Assembly: GCF_016808095.1 (NCBI RefSeq)
Contig: NC_068974.1
Location: 32,286,825 to 32,350,824 of the forward strand
Length of the DNA: 64,000 nt
From: Vigna angularis
Lineage: Eukaryota > Streptophyta > Magnoliopsida > Fabales > Fabaceae
Direction of reading: 5' to 3'
The notes beneath the pieces were generated by a model. It did not search any database and was not told where the DNA came from. It saw nothing but the letters and a program-made list of their open reading frames with translations. The position numbers and the translations under genes were made by a program. Below, in pieces: positions 11,240 to 24,134 of this stretch. Position 1 is the stretch's first letter, and each line of letters starts with the position of its first letter.

Positions 11240-12107
11240 ATTCTTTTAAAATTGAAGTCATGCTAAATTCACATTGTTTAAATTTAGTTTTGATAGAATC
11301 ACTAAGTTGACACAACTTCAATTGATATAACTTTAATTTAAAACGCATTGAACTAAAGTCATGTAATATAACTTCAACATAGTACATGAATGACATTTTT
11401 TACAATGAAATCATACCAAAGTGACAAGATTTGTCTATTTTCATAATTCAAAATTGTTATTTTAATAATTTTAAAAAAATTATCATTTTAATGTTTTTAT
11501 CTAAAACTTTGATACAATTTAATTTTTAAAATTAAATCGATATAATTTATAAAAAAAAATTAACTTTAAGACTATACCTATTTACATTTTAAATTTGAAT
11601 ACTAAACTTTAACGAAATTTTCAACAAAGAAAACTCCAAAGTTTAGATATTAGAAAGAACATATTTAACGCATAAACAATATATACACATACAAATAGCA
11701 CATGTTTCCATGAAAGCAGTTACTCTAATATGTAATAATTTTTTATTTTAAAAGAAGACGTGGACCCCACTATTTAAAATTGAAAATACGAGCTTCTAGC
11801 GTTTTCCTTCTCCCAAATCAGTAACCCCCACTCTCTTCTTTCATCTCCCACGCTGTTTTTCCGGTAAGAAAATGGCGTTACAGAAATCATTCCGAGAAAA
11901 ACAAACTCGGGAGTTAAAGAGTGAAGTAGTACATGATGACACTAACACGGTTGCATGCATGTAACGTTGAAACGACAAATGTGACTAATCCCGAAAGCCA
12001 AACAAGAACGCAGAATCCCCAAATCCCGACAAACCGAAGCACCATGCAACTCCTCAAAACCCCTCTCTCATTCATTTCTTCATTCACTCTTCTCTCCGCT
12101 CTCAATC
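11240..12107 (+). promoter_or_regulatory. Upstream region of the pseudo-HPt gene
   Basis: This spacer precedes the start codon at 12108. A TATA-like TATTTAAAA lies at about 11771-11779, followed by a pyrimidine-rich stretch and several upstream ATGs, including one at 11933 whose frame overlaps the HPt start. The transcription start cannot be fixed from sequence. No other gene was seen. Confidence 0.35.
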
Positions 12108-12172
12108 ATGTCCATTCACGCTCTCAATTTCCAAACTCACAACTTCATCCGCTCCATGTGGGACGATGTAAG

Positions 12173-12212
<40 letters not shown>

Positions 12213-15200
12213 TCTCTCACCGTTTCGGTAACTAATCGTGTGTTGTTGTTCCGATTCTCGCAGGGACTCGTCAACGAGCAATTCGTTTACCTTGAAACTT
12301 CGAGGCTACATCCTCTTCGCCGCGACGCTCTCCTACGAGCGGTCACCGTTTACACTCTCTCCTCCAAAAGCCTATTTTCTGCTATCACTATCCAGCTGTA
12401 ACTATAACCGCCTAATTCTCTGTTTACGTTTTTGTTTCTTTTCTCATTTTACGCGAATTTAGGTTTCTAATAATTCTTGGCTTCGTTTCTCGGTGTAGCT
12501 GTGACTCATTTTTTCCTCTTGCGCAGTGAACAGCAGCAGGTTGATTTTGAAAGAGTTAGTGAACTTGCTCGGGATTTATATGCCAGATCGAGCAGGTAAT
12601 AATATTGAATAAGTGAATTTACTGAATTTGGAGTTGGACTGTGTTTTTTATTATTTCACTGAAGTGGAGTGCTAACGGACTCTTTTTGAATGCATCCTTT
12701 ATTATTCATAAATAAACCGTCATTTTGATTCCTTGAGTGTTACTTTCTTGAATTGTCTTCAAAAGAAAGAAATTATACTAGTTGTTCCTAAAGTGTGAAT
12801 ATCCATTGCTGTAGTCCTGAAATCATATGTTTCACTAACATTCAGCACTGTTTTGAAGGATTTTACTTGAGGATTAAGGGATGGCTCATAATATTTTCTT
12901 ACTTTGAAAACTATTCTGGAGATAATAATACTTTAATTATGAAATTGATGGTTTGTTTCTTTATTATTGGTTTAACAAATGTGACTTACCAATTTTGTAT
13001 ACTCCAATAAATTTCAACCAATAATAATGAGTGTCTTGTTAGCATCTCTCTTTTACCGGATATCCTTGTCACATGTTTGCAGAGAATTAGTTGCTGCTGC
13101 TTGGACTTTGTTTTGGTCATTTACTGCACAAAGTGGAAATTTCACTTTTTATTCTAATATAATTTGCATCTGATTAGTTATTTGATTTCTGTTTGATGCT
13201 AAACATATTCCGAGCTCAACTTTCTTGTCTCTGCATGACATTCACTGTTTAAGAGCTCAAAAAAGATGTAAAATGTGTCATTTTGTGTACCAGCGGCGGG
13301 TGCCTTATGTTCTATTTTTTGTTAAGGTGTTTCTTAAGTGCCAATTAAATGTATGGAATCAGATCTCTACCATATATTTCATAACTGTTATTGATCATAT
13401 TTGAAGATTGCTGTATTTTAAAAAAAATTACCAAATTTAATTTTTCGCGTGCTTTTTATGTTTCATCATTGGTAATCAGCCTAGTGTATCAGCCTGAGCC
13501 TTATTTAGTTATTTTTAGTTTTAACTTTGAATATAGTCTAATGGTTATATTGATTCATGTAACTCATTTCGCCTAGAGGGACAAGGCTTATTATTGTTGT
13601 TTAGACTTTAGATATTTTCAGTAATAAATTTCGGTTTTCCCTTGGTCATTGCAGTATTGGTGCAGAGCGTGTAAAACATGCATGTGTTGAACTTATTCAA
13701 GCATCTGAGAGAAAAGACAAGGATTAGTAAGGAAACTCCTCCCTTGTGAACGTGTAGCTTATATTTACATCGGCATTAGACAAACTTGTAGGTTCTAGTT
13801 GATGAATGATGATCAGTCTGGCTTTGTTGGATGCATGTTATACTGCCACCAAACTATGTCCAAACAATGGGTCATTTGCATTTCTGTAGCATCTATTTTC
13901 AATATGCTCTAATTCATTGTCATTTTATCTACTTGGATGCTTTAGTACCTACACAATATCATTCCATTTTGTATAATTACATATTATCTTAGCTTGATTA
14001 GGGGTGAGCAAGGATTTTTTTTTGTGAGATATTGGTTAGACATCTTGAAAAAAGCCCTGTGATGAAATAAGTCATCTTATTAATGTAAATGGAAGTATCT
14101 GGATCTTGTGCTTTATTAAAGAAAGTGTACCTTGTGAATTATTTCCATAATCCTATCTTATCAAGCTTACACTATACAGATCAAGATGTCTTAGGTTAAT
14201 TGAATGCATATGTTGTTGAGAGGTCATCAGTTCATTGATTAGCTGCAAATTCTATTTTTCGAATGCAGTGAGGGTTTTAGTCTGCTAAATTTTACTATTA
14301 TATTTTTTGGAAAATACAGTGTTAATAGTCTTATGAAATTAGGATACAACACAATTAAAATTATGTTAGTAGAATATCAAATTATTACGGACAGGCACTT
14401 AGAGAGTGGAAGATTGCATCATTGAATAATTTTTAGTGTATATAGAACTACTATATCATAGATTCGTTGCAATAAATTATTTTGTTCTTTCTCTTATTGT
14501 TCAACATCCTAGATTTTGTTCTAAAGATTTACCATTATCTTGTGATGTTTCAGTTGCTCCCTGGCTTTATATTGGATCAAGCACAGATTTTCTTGTTTGA
14601 GGGACAAATTTGAAACCCTTGTGAAGGTACATCAATATCACTTTAGCTTTGGCTTCAGAGATGGATTGAATGCAGTTTCTTTTTCCTCGGTCAGCAACTG
14701 TTGTTTTGTACCTGGCTTTTGTCTGTGTTGTTAAATAATCAGTGGCAATTAATGAACTAAACCCTTTTGACATTCTGAGTTTGGTGTTGATGATTATGAT
14801 TTTCTTTTGTCTTTATTAAATAAAAATGTGAAAGACTTTATTACTATTATTTTATACACTTCCAATTTCTGGTGGGTTTTGTAAATTGTAGTTGGTGCAA
14901 TGTTTTGTATGTGCTGTATGTCTCAATCTAGAGTATGTTTTTACATGAAAAAAATGGAAGGTTATTCATAAAAATTGTTGAAAAAGAAGTGCTCTTAACT
15001 TGGAAAGACATTATATTTTTCAGTTTTCTGCCTTGACTTAACTTTCTGAATTTCTTCATATTTTTATTTGCTCAAATTTCTAAAACACCAAATTTAAAGC
15101 ATTTATGTTCAAATAAAAGAATATTAAACATACGAGGATTCAATTGAGAAGATTAAAAATAGAACCAAAATGGGAGTCACTTGAAATAGTTGTTATATTG

Positions 15201-15943
15201 ATCACATTTTGGTACGTTAGAGCTTTTCCCTTTTCTTAAATTTAGAGGTTTTTTCTTTTTAGTCAGGGAGGGGCTGTGTGCTTTTCTTTCTTCTCTTGTT
15301 TGGAATGAAATTACTGGATAAGCGAAGCTCTGTGATATAGTTCCAAAGCCTTTCTTTGGTGCATATGGTGGGACTGAGAGCTCTTTTGTTTTGCTATATT
15401 TTTACAACATTCATTGTGATTTCTTCATAGCTCTATGTACGGAGGATACCCCATTCTCCTTATTCATTACCTATTTGTGTTAGTAACGTATCTTCAATCA
15501 AGAAATGAAATGGATAAAAAGGACACAAGGGAAAAAGATATCTCTGTGTGATTCTATTCAAATCTTATAGTTTGTGATATCATAAAACTTTCAAGGTGAA
15601 TATGCTCAAAATTCAGGTATATTATGATTTTTTGCTTGCGATGAATTCATCGCTTGCATTTTTCATGTGAATTGGAGGATGGAGATCGATCAAAAAACAT
15701 GCTCTACTGATTTAATGTTATCTTTTTAAGGTCAGGTGCAATATATGTGCAAGTTTTAATAGGAGAGTCATCTTTTTGAATTAATATTTGTCTATGCTAT
15801 TTTCTGAGTTGTGTTCCTTAACGTGGATGTGTATCAGGATGGTACTAGGAAATTGAAGTCTTATGTTCTTATTATTTTTTATCCACAACTCTTAAATGCT
15901 ACAGATGGAGAGGTCTATTCTCAACCTTGAGAATGCTCAGTGA
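12108..15943 (+). CDS. Pseudo histidine-containing phosphotransfer (HPt) protein
   Basis: Six exons join in phase: 12108-12167, 12264-12397, 12527-12595, 13655-13726, 14554-14626, 15905-15943, giving 447 nt and 148 aa, the usual length for plant HPt (AHP) proteins. All introns are GT/AG. The protein follows the HPt four-helix pattern: GLVNEQFVYLE early, LEQQQVDFERV near 65-75, SSSIGAERVKHAC near 86-98, and LRDKFETLVKMERSIL at the end. True plant HPts carry a phospho-accepting His in HQ(L/F)KGSS about 8 residues before SIGA. Here that position is Arg80 (RDLYARSSSIGA), and the Lys-Gly of the motif is also lost. It should therefore not relay phosphate. By analogy with AHP6-type pseudo-HPts it could inhibit cytokinin phosphorelay, but that is inference. 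A (CT)n tract follows the first donor site. A degenerate extra exon 3 lies at 19398. The gene may also be decaying. Confidence 0.82.
12175..12207 (+). repeat. (CT)n microsatellite in the first HPt intron
   Basis: About 16 CT units begin a few bases after the donor GTAAGCA at 12168, in the short (96-nt) first intron. Confidence 0.95.
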
Positions 15944-18900
15944 GAAGAATGGATCACTTTTGATATCTACAGCAGAAGCATATCTGGTTGAAATTTCTGA
16001 TGACATGCCTTGGTAATTTCAGTTGCTATTTTATATGCCTTTGGACACAGACTTTGGTTCGGGGTAATGTGATAGTCAGTTTTCAGTGTACCTATGTACT
16101 TGTTCATGTACATTTCAGCTTCATATTATGTGGTTTTATTATTTATGGGTTAAGTCAGAGTGACCTACATATGATATACAATTTATGGATGATTTCAAAT
16201 TTCCTTTTGAAGGTTTTATTTGGCCTTTGAGAGTTATCCTATTCTAAACTTTTGTTAATTACAGTTTACTATTGGCATTGCATAATAATTCCTTGGTTGC
16301 TATCTGGAACTACTTTTAGTTGAAAATGTCCTCAGTAGTTTTCTGTTTTTCTGTTTTTTTGTTTCATATTCTTTATTCCCTTTTGTTTTAATGTTAGATA
16401 GAAAGATTCCGCTGTATAAACTAGTTTTAGTAGTGTGAATTCACCGAGTACTATGTGTAATTGCCCTTATTTATAATATTTGATATTTTTGGTGCCCGAA
16501 GGAATAACCTGGTATTGTTTCTCTATAATGGCTAAATTTTCCTATATCCAACATAGTAATGGTACTCCACCCCTGCTGTTGAGTTGGCCTATGAACCATG
16601 GACTTAGATCCTACTTGAAGTGTTGCAATGTTGTTGAATAAATTTCCGACAACACTTGTCGACATTTCTCATTAAGTTTCTAATTAAAAGTAAAGTATTG
16701 GCCCAAACACTTTAGGCACCACCTCTGTACAGTTCAGGCAATGGTGCTTATACCTCCATGTGAATGGACACAAGCCAATATCATTAAAGAATATTAAATT
16801 TTAGCTTTCAGAAAACCAACTTAAAATATAATATAAAATTTAAAAACAATATCTGTTACCTGTGAGACTTGTCGACGTAAAAGAAATAGAAACCTGACTT
16901 GTAGAGGGTGAATATATCTTTTCTATAAGATATTCCAATTTATAATTTTAAGATTTTTGGTGAAGTGACTAAGTTCATTTGTTGTAGAACAATATTTCTT
17001 AATATTTTTATTACTCCTCATCATAAGAAAAAAAATTGAATATCGAGATTTTGATCATCAATTCAGATCTTTTGTTATATTTATGCTACTTTATTTCAAT
17101 AATTTGTCATTGTACACATTTGCGCATAAAGTCTCCGTGTCTTATATCTTAGGCATTAATCGTGTTAGTGTTTGTATTGTGCCTAGTGTCTGTGTTTTGT
17201 AGGATTTAGTGACTGGAGCGAGTAGGAAAAATGGAGCTGGTAATTACATAGACATTTCAATACTTAACTTAGGGTGGTACTGTAGAAAAGTAATTGTAGG
17301 TACACAAGGCTTACCTGAACCATAATCCTGTGTTGCTTATTTATAGTGTGTGTGTGTTCCGGGGGGGTAAGGTTGGGGCAAAGCTATGGTAATGGTAGCC
17401 GATCTCCATAACACATACCACCAAGCCCTATAAGATACACGCATTAAGTTTGACCATATTGTAATTCTTGTTTGATAAACTATAGAGAAATACGTGTGCA
17501 CTTGCACACTAAATGATTTTATTTTTTAATTCCTAAAGAATGGATAGATCTTCATTAGGGTAGCAGACTTTTTCCTTATAGATAACCCTATAATCAAGTT
17601 ACATCAAAACCTGAAAGCTCGAGTTTTCATCATGGAGTTAGTTCTTTTCGAAAATCATGAAGTTTGTCAGAGATATTGAATCATTTACACGCTTCTACTC
17701 CATACATCAGGAGGCTGCTCCTTGACATAAGAGCAGTTTATTAGCCAAGTTGTCACAGATAACTTTTTGTGATTTTGTTTGTCTGATATTTAGCTGACCT
17801 TGCACATCTAAGTGATTTTTTTTTTCATTATTTTGTGCATGTCCGGGGATGGGTGGCAACTATTTATGCTTTTCCTTCTTTAGTGGCATTTTTTAAAAGA
17901 AAAGAAAGACGAAATGACTTATCCAAAAGAGACTGAGAAACAAATTCATACTGTCAATTTTTTCAAAAATGAAATATTCTTAGTAAAGGAGAGTGTCAAA
18001 GTTTAACGTAAGACAATAAGGAAGATGGTTTTGAAAAGGAAAGTCTCAAATAATAGCTAATGTGGAAAACGATTTTGACAAAAATATCTCAAACTTCATA
18101 TAATCTATTAAGGAAAATGATTTTGAATACTGATCTATTTTCTCCAGCCACGCAGAATGGTGAATAATCCTAACCAAAAGTTCAAAAGTATACTTTTATG
18201 GTATTATTGTGCCCTACACTAGTATGAAAGTCAATCTGACTTTTCTTTCTTAATTTTAATGTAATATCATAAAGAGAAAATGAGTTTCTAAAATCTACTT
18301 GTTATTGTTAGCGGCCTTCTTCCAATTATTGATTGCTAGAATTTGTGTGCGTGTTTTTTAAGTAGAATCATTGTTAGGTCTTCAACATATACAAAGTCTT
18401 CAACTTAATGGCATTAAAATGGTCTCAGTAATTTCCTTGAAAGTACAGCTGTACTGAGATAGGATAGGGTATTCTAATTAGTAATTAGTACGTTATTATT
18501 TCTTAAGATTTAATGCTAAAAGACATGATTATCTGTCATTTCCACATGTGTACTAATTAAGCTCTGCAACAGGACAACCTTTGTTTGTCTCTACTGATTT
18601 GGGGTATTTAAATCTGCAAGGGAAAAGTTAGCGCCTCTATTGCAAAACAATCTCTTCCAATCAAACCCTTCTAATTTTGATTTTCTATGGTGGATGTTTT
18701 TCTTTATTTTAACTTTTTTTTTAATAAAAACGAGTATGACCATTCTCTAGGGACTTCTGCTAGGATACATGTATTCATTGTTTGATGAGGTAGATAAACC
18801 CTTCTTAAATGATTTAATTCTGTTCAGTAATTGATTAGAGAAAGGATCTCTTGGTGTTTCCATCTTTAAAATTCTGTTTTTTTAACTTAATTGCTTTTTG

Positions 18901-19397
18901 TGGCGTGGCATCACCAGTTCTTTCTATATGGAGTGACTCAAACCTGTCCTCAGTATCTTGAAATTCAAATTATGTCTGTTCGTATGAAAATTTTTCTTAT
19001 ACATTTTTATTTGGAGAACTTGCTTCAACATCGAATACTGAAATTTACTTGTGGTGAACTTCTGTGTCAATGTTACAAATAACTGTTCACATGGTTACTT
19101 TTCTTGCCTTTCATGATTTTGTCCTTGTATTGTCTTTGAATTTTGTAGAGATAGATATGGTATTTCACATTTCAGATTCTCTTAGTGGATTTTGGTTTGG
19201 TCCTCCCACTTTTGTATTTCTTTTTTCTATTAATTGTATTTATAATGTTGCAAATTATTAGTACAGGTTGTAGTGCTAATCTGGGTAGGATTATTGCAAC
19301 CTATATTATGATGCAATAACATTTTCCTTTTGATTAAAAAAAGAGCTGATAATCATTTTTGTCTTTCTGACCTGTGCTTCAATTTCTTTATCTACAG
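15944..19397. other. Spacer downstream of HPt
   Basis: AT-rich sequence with no convincing gene. Short open frames (for example 15988-16230, 18891-19082) lack domains and splice-compatible partners. The 3' UTR of the HPt gene must lie at its left edge, but no clear poly(A) signal position can be assigned. Confidence 0.55.
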
Positions 19398-19466
19398 TGA
19401 TATTCTGAGAGTTGATTTCTTTAAGCTGGTTTCCCTAGCTCGTGAAATGGAGGAAAAGAGTGCAAG
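19398..19466 (+). pseudogene. Orphan duplicate of HPt exon 3
   Basis: A segment preceded by a good acceptor (TTTATCTACAG) and followed by donor GTATAA encodes RVDFFKLVSLAREMEEKSA. It aligns without gaps to HPt exon 3 at 12527-12595 (QVDFERVSELARDLYARSS). It is exactly 69 nt, like exon 3, with the same phases at both ends (1 nt completing a codon, 2 nt left over). The conserved phospho-His is absent here too; Glu takes its place. No matching exons 1-2 or 4-6 were found nearby, so it looks like the remnant of a tandem HPt duplicate or a stray duplicated exon. Confidence 0.6.
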
Positions 19467-21750
19467 GTATAATTGTCCATCTATTGTGTTTATGCCTACT
19501 GGTAAACCGGGCATATCTATATTCTTTGTTATCACTTTCTTTAATTGGACATAGACATTTAGTCTACAACGAGAACTGGCACGTTTTAAAGGACAGAAAT
19601 AAGTGAAACTGACTGGAGTATACAACAAGAAAACATAATGCCTATAATTATTTTTTACTTCATTCACTGTCCATCTGTCTTTTTTCTGTTTAATTATTTT
19701 TTTATCTTCTAAAGCAAAGAAATATTATTGTCAAAGTAACTGTTGGCCTAAAATCATGAGCTGTTGAGCAATGGTTTAAAATTTGTTTTTGTTAAAGATT
19801 TAGAACCAATGTAAGACTTTGATCTTTTACTATCATTCTTCACAATAGATATATCAATTTCAGCATGGATGTATTTTCTTTTCTTCAAAGTTCAAACTCA
19901 AAAAGGCTCTTGCTTACAGGGAGGGGTGTATTGATACCATCATACATTTTGAAGTTAAAACTACTTTTAGGCATCTGCTTTTTTTTCCTTTCTGAAATAT
20001 GATTTCTAACAGTTTTCAAAAATAACCTTTAAAAAGTGAGAAGGCTAAGTTTGAAACATTGAACACTGTTTGTGGTATTTATAGCCAGCTAGTGTTCCTT
20101 GTCTAGTAACATACTTCCCTCCACCTTTTTGTCTGTATCAGTTTATTTTGTTTGCACATCTAACTTCTTTTCTCTTTATTTACATTTATTGCATCTATTT
20201 TAAGCATAGCTATTTAGTGTATAATATGTTAAAAACTTAAAATATCTACTATTGCAGCATAGGGTGAGTTATAGTTCTTTTATTCAGACTTTAGAGCATC
20301 TGGCAAACTAGATTTTTTTTATGCTGTGCTGTACCATTTCAAGTGTGTGATGAACCATTGCATGCTCTCATAAGCATGAACGTAATATAAACATGATAAT
20401 ATTTTACTAAAAACCAAAAAAAATAATTAAAAATATTTTGCCATACCATTTTTATGGTAATTCTTCACAGTAACTGATATTAAATGTGCTTTTATTATAT
20501 AATATCAGTTAGTAAGTGTGTCAGACGAGTGATCAACATTTGAATCTTCAATTGACTTGTTTATATTAATGATTGCGTATATACAATTAGTTAATATTCT
20601 GTTCAAAGATGGCATCTAGCACGGAATTATGAAACCCCAAAGAAATGCGTTTGTTTGGAATTTAATTACATACATTTATATTTCTCAGTTTAATGGGTGT
20701 GCTAGTACATTTATCTGCATCAACGAAGTCCATTTATTGCCTTGCATACATTTCTCGTTATCCATCATTTAACTTTAGATCTCACACTTACGAATTCATT
20801 TTGTTAGAAAAACACAAGCTTTAAGTGCCTTTATTTATTTGCATTAGTTACTGTCTTTAGTTTTCTATGGAATTTATTATATTTAATATCCCTGTTTCAT
20901 TTTTTTAGTGAGTATCATTAAAAGTGTTTGTTTTGTAGGGTAGGTTAACCTAAGAATCACTCGTATCCATCCATGTTTCAAAATTCGTCTCCTGCACAGA
21001 AGTACACATGCATTTGTATGCACACACAAACACCCTTGCTTGGAGATTTTCAGGTATGATCACATCACACCATATTACAAACCAGCTTTTTTAGAAGAAA
21101 AAAGTGCTTCTTCAAACAAAAAAAAAAGTAAGAGGAAAGTGCAGGACTTGGTAAATGTATTATTGATTTTTAGCCTACTTGAGAATGCTAATATTGTGTG
21201 AAATGGCGATGGCTGTTACCTTGTAGACATCTTTTCAACTGTTTAACATGATACGGCTGGACACCAATCTAGGCCTGCCGTTTTCATCACTATATTTATG
21301 TAAGGGTGTTTATACTCTAGAAAAACCAATTCTAAATTCTAATAATAAAGCATGGATGCACTCAAGCTCCTTGTTCGTGTTCTTATTTGAGGGACACATT
21401 TTCTGAACCTTTGAATATGTCCGGAAGGAGGGGTTTGTTTTTAAATTTTTTATCTACTAGGAAATAAAGATAAGTCATCTTATAAGTTTTCTATCATCTC
21501 TTATTTTTATTTTTATTGAAGTTCTATAATTATATAAATTTTGAAATGAAAAATTTATATTCAATCACAAATGCCTCCAAACTATTCCTTCCAGACATAA
21601 TCTTTACCTTTAATTTTGTTTTATCTTCCCTTCTGGTTACTTTGTGTTAGTTTTCTTGAACAAATTATTGTCTTTAGGTTCCAATTGCGAGTTATGCACT
21701 CAATTTATTTGGGAAAACTGAGCTAGTACGAGAAAATTGTGAAATTATTT
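19467..21750. other. Spacer with no recognised gene
   Basis: AT-rich. The one noted structure is about 45 bp at 20346-20392 (GATGAACC.TTGCATG.TCTCATAAGCATGAA.GTAATATAAAC) that recurs at 31070-31116, downstream of MFP1. No coding region or RNA was recognised. Confidence 0.5.
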
Positions 21751-21759
21751 TTATTATTT

Positions 21760-23683
21760 GGCCTGCACCCCATAGCCTTATAAAAATGACCTAATTACCC
21801 TAGATTAAAAAATTGAAAACCCAAATATTTATTCCTTCTTTTACGGCCTCAATTGTTTGTATGGCATTTATTGCTGTGTTCTTATATTTTTTAAAATTCC
21901 AATTATATTATTGTTGTAATTATAATTTTGGATTGTGCTATTCATAATATTTTGAATTTTATAATTCATAATGTAAATTACATTATAGAAGGGTACAATT
22001 TGTAATATAAATTTGAAAAATAATCTAAAATGTAAATTCACAATCTGCAACACATTATATTTTGGATTACAATCCACGATGTAAAATTATATTTTACATT
22101 TTGAATTGTACAATCTATAAAAAAAAGTTAAATAGTCAATTTAAAATGGAAATTACATTATGGATTATATAATTTGTAATGTAAGATTATATTTTGTATC
22201 GTACAATCAATGACACAAATTGAAACAGTCAATCCGAGATCAATTTACATATTTTGGATGATATAATTTGTAATATAAATTTATATTTTGAATTATACAA
22301 TTTATAATGTAACTTAAATTTACATTAAGTATTGAAGTTGTAGTGGAAAAATAGAACATAGTAGGAAAATTACTTTTTTTGTCAACAATGTAACGAGAGA
22401 CTTTAAAAAGAGCAAAAACAAAAGTGAATTTGTTTGCCTTCTTGAACCAAACTTATAGGGAAACCAGTTTTTGTCCAAAAGTGATGAGTTTTGTGATGAA
22501 TTTTGATGCGCGATGTTCATTAGGGACTTCGAGAAGAAGTTCCTCTGAAGAATTTCTTGCAAGATTAGGAGGAAATGCCATGTCTAAGAAATCTAAGAAA
22601 TGCACATGTAATAGCCTTCTTGCTAACCAACCAACGCAAATGCACTTGTCAAGTGTTGTAAATTGAAGTGTAGGGAGGGAGTAAGATTATTTCTTCTTGC
22701 ACCCCATTGTTTCTTTTTGTACCCTTTTTTTTATGCACCCCAAAACCCTATGAGAATGATCTAACTACCCCTGAGTAAAATATATTAAAAGCCCCAATAT
22801 TTCTTCCTTATTTCACAGTATTGCTGCACCTCCATTCGCTCCAATTCTCAATTCCCACAAACAACTTACAAGTGCATTTGTGTTGGTTAGAGGAAAGACT
22901 ATTACAAGTATATTTCATAAGCATGACATTTGCTCCTGGAAGAAATTCTTTAAAAAGTAGCTTCTTCCTGAAGTCCCCAATGGACACTGCTCATCAAAAT
23001 TCATCACAAAATTATTTATTTTGGGGCAAAAATTGATTTTCCCATAAGTTTGGCTAAAGAAGACAAACAAATTCACCTTTGCTTTTGCATTTTTTTTAAG
23101 TCTCTCCCTGCATTGTTTACAACAAAAACAATTCTCTCACTTCGTTCTACGAATTGTATAATTTAAAATTTGAAATATAATTTGTAACAATTCTCTCACT
23201 TCGTTCTACGAATTGTATAATTTAAAATTTGAAATATAATTTGTATTTTGACTTGGCCATTCATATTTGTATTAGAGATTGTAAATTCAAAATATAATTT
23301 TGTTTTAAGGATTGTACTTTTTAAAATGTAATTGACGTTTCAAGTTGATTATTCCAATTTGCATTACAAATTATATAATTTTACATTACAATTTAGAATG
23401 TAATTTTAAACTACAAATCATACAAGTTGAAGTATAATTTGTATTACAAATATCCTTTCAAATTTACATATAATCGAAAATATAATTTTGTATTAGAATC
23501 ATACAATTCAGAATGTAATTTATATTTTAAATTATCTTTCAAATTTACATTACTGTACACTCCATGATATAGTTTTACATTATAAATTACAGAATCTAAA
23601 ATTTTCGGATTACACAATCTCAAACTATAATCACATGTTATAATTAGAATTTTAAAAAATATGGGGTGTAGGAAGAGATCCCC
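21760..23683. mobile_element. 1.9-kb inverted-repeat (foldback-like) element
   Basis: The ends read GGCCTGCACCCCAT on the left and ATGGGGTGTAGG...CCCC on the right. The flanks share TTATTATTT (9 bp) at 21751-21759 and 23684-23692. Large parts of the two arms are inverted copies: 22350-22660 (starting near a TTTTTTTGTCAACAATGTAACGAG segment) mirrors about 22850-23120. AT-rich stretches with ATAATTTGTAATATAAATT motifs lie outside these in both arms. A further TTCTTGCACCCC motif near 22690 marks the centre. No transposase is present. The flanking repeat is low-complexity, so the exact borders are moderately certain. Confidence 0.55.
23127..23244. repeat. 59-bp tandem duplication
   Basis: Two head-to-tail copies of a 59-bp unit beginning AACAATTCTCTCACTTCG start at 23127 and 23186 and are essentially identical, so the duplication is recent. 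It lies in the right arm of the inverted-repeat element. Confidence 0.85.
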
Positions 23684-23692
23684 TTATTATTT

Positions 23693-24129
23693 CTAACAAA
23701 TATGTTCAACTTGTCACAAATCACCTAAAATTCACTATTGGGGGATTTTTTTTCTTCTCCATATTTTCCTTTAGCACTTTTAAAATTAAAATTTTCACTT
23801 TATTATCAATAATTGATTTTTAGTTTATACAATCCAGAAGGTTCACATAAAAAAAAAGTTTTTATGAAAATTTTGTATTATTTCTTTTTAAAATTGTATA
23901 ATTTGGAAGTCATTTATAAATTTTGAATTTTGTAATGTGAAAATTCTTAATTTTTAGATTGTGTAATATCAAAGTTCTTTGACTTATGAAAGTTCTTTTA
24001 ACTTGTGGGTTGTATAATTTGGATATTACTTTTGGCCAAAGTAAAAAAAGATTGTAAAATTTGAAAGTTATTCTTTTCATAAAAAAAAGGTTTTTAGATT
24101 GTGTAATTTTAGATTGTTTTTGGATTGGG
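23693..24129. other. AT-rich spacer
   Basis: No gene. The sequence contains repeated TTGTATAATTTGGAA-like motifs resembling the arms of the preceding inverted-repeat element. Confidence 0.5.
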
Positions 24130-24134
24130 GAAGT

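Noticed and set aside
12043..12045. Earlier ATG as the HPt start
   Set aside because: It is out of phase with the HPt exon by 65 nt; the ATG at 12108 gives a 20-codon first exon ending in phase 0 at a GT donor.
22424..22666. 80-aa frame MNLFAFLNQTYRET...
   Set aside because: It lies in the inverted-repeat element; the mirrored arm carries a broken relative, and no family is recognised.
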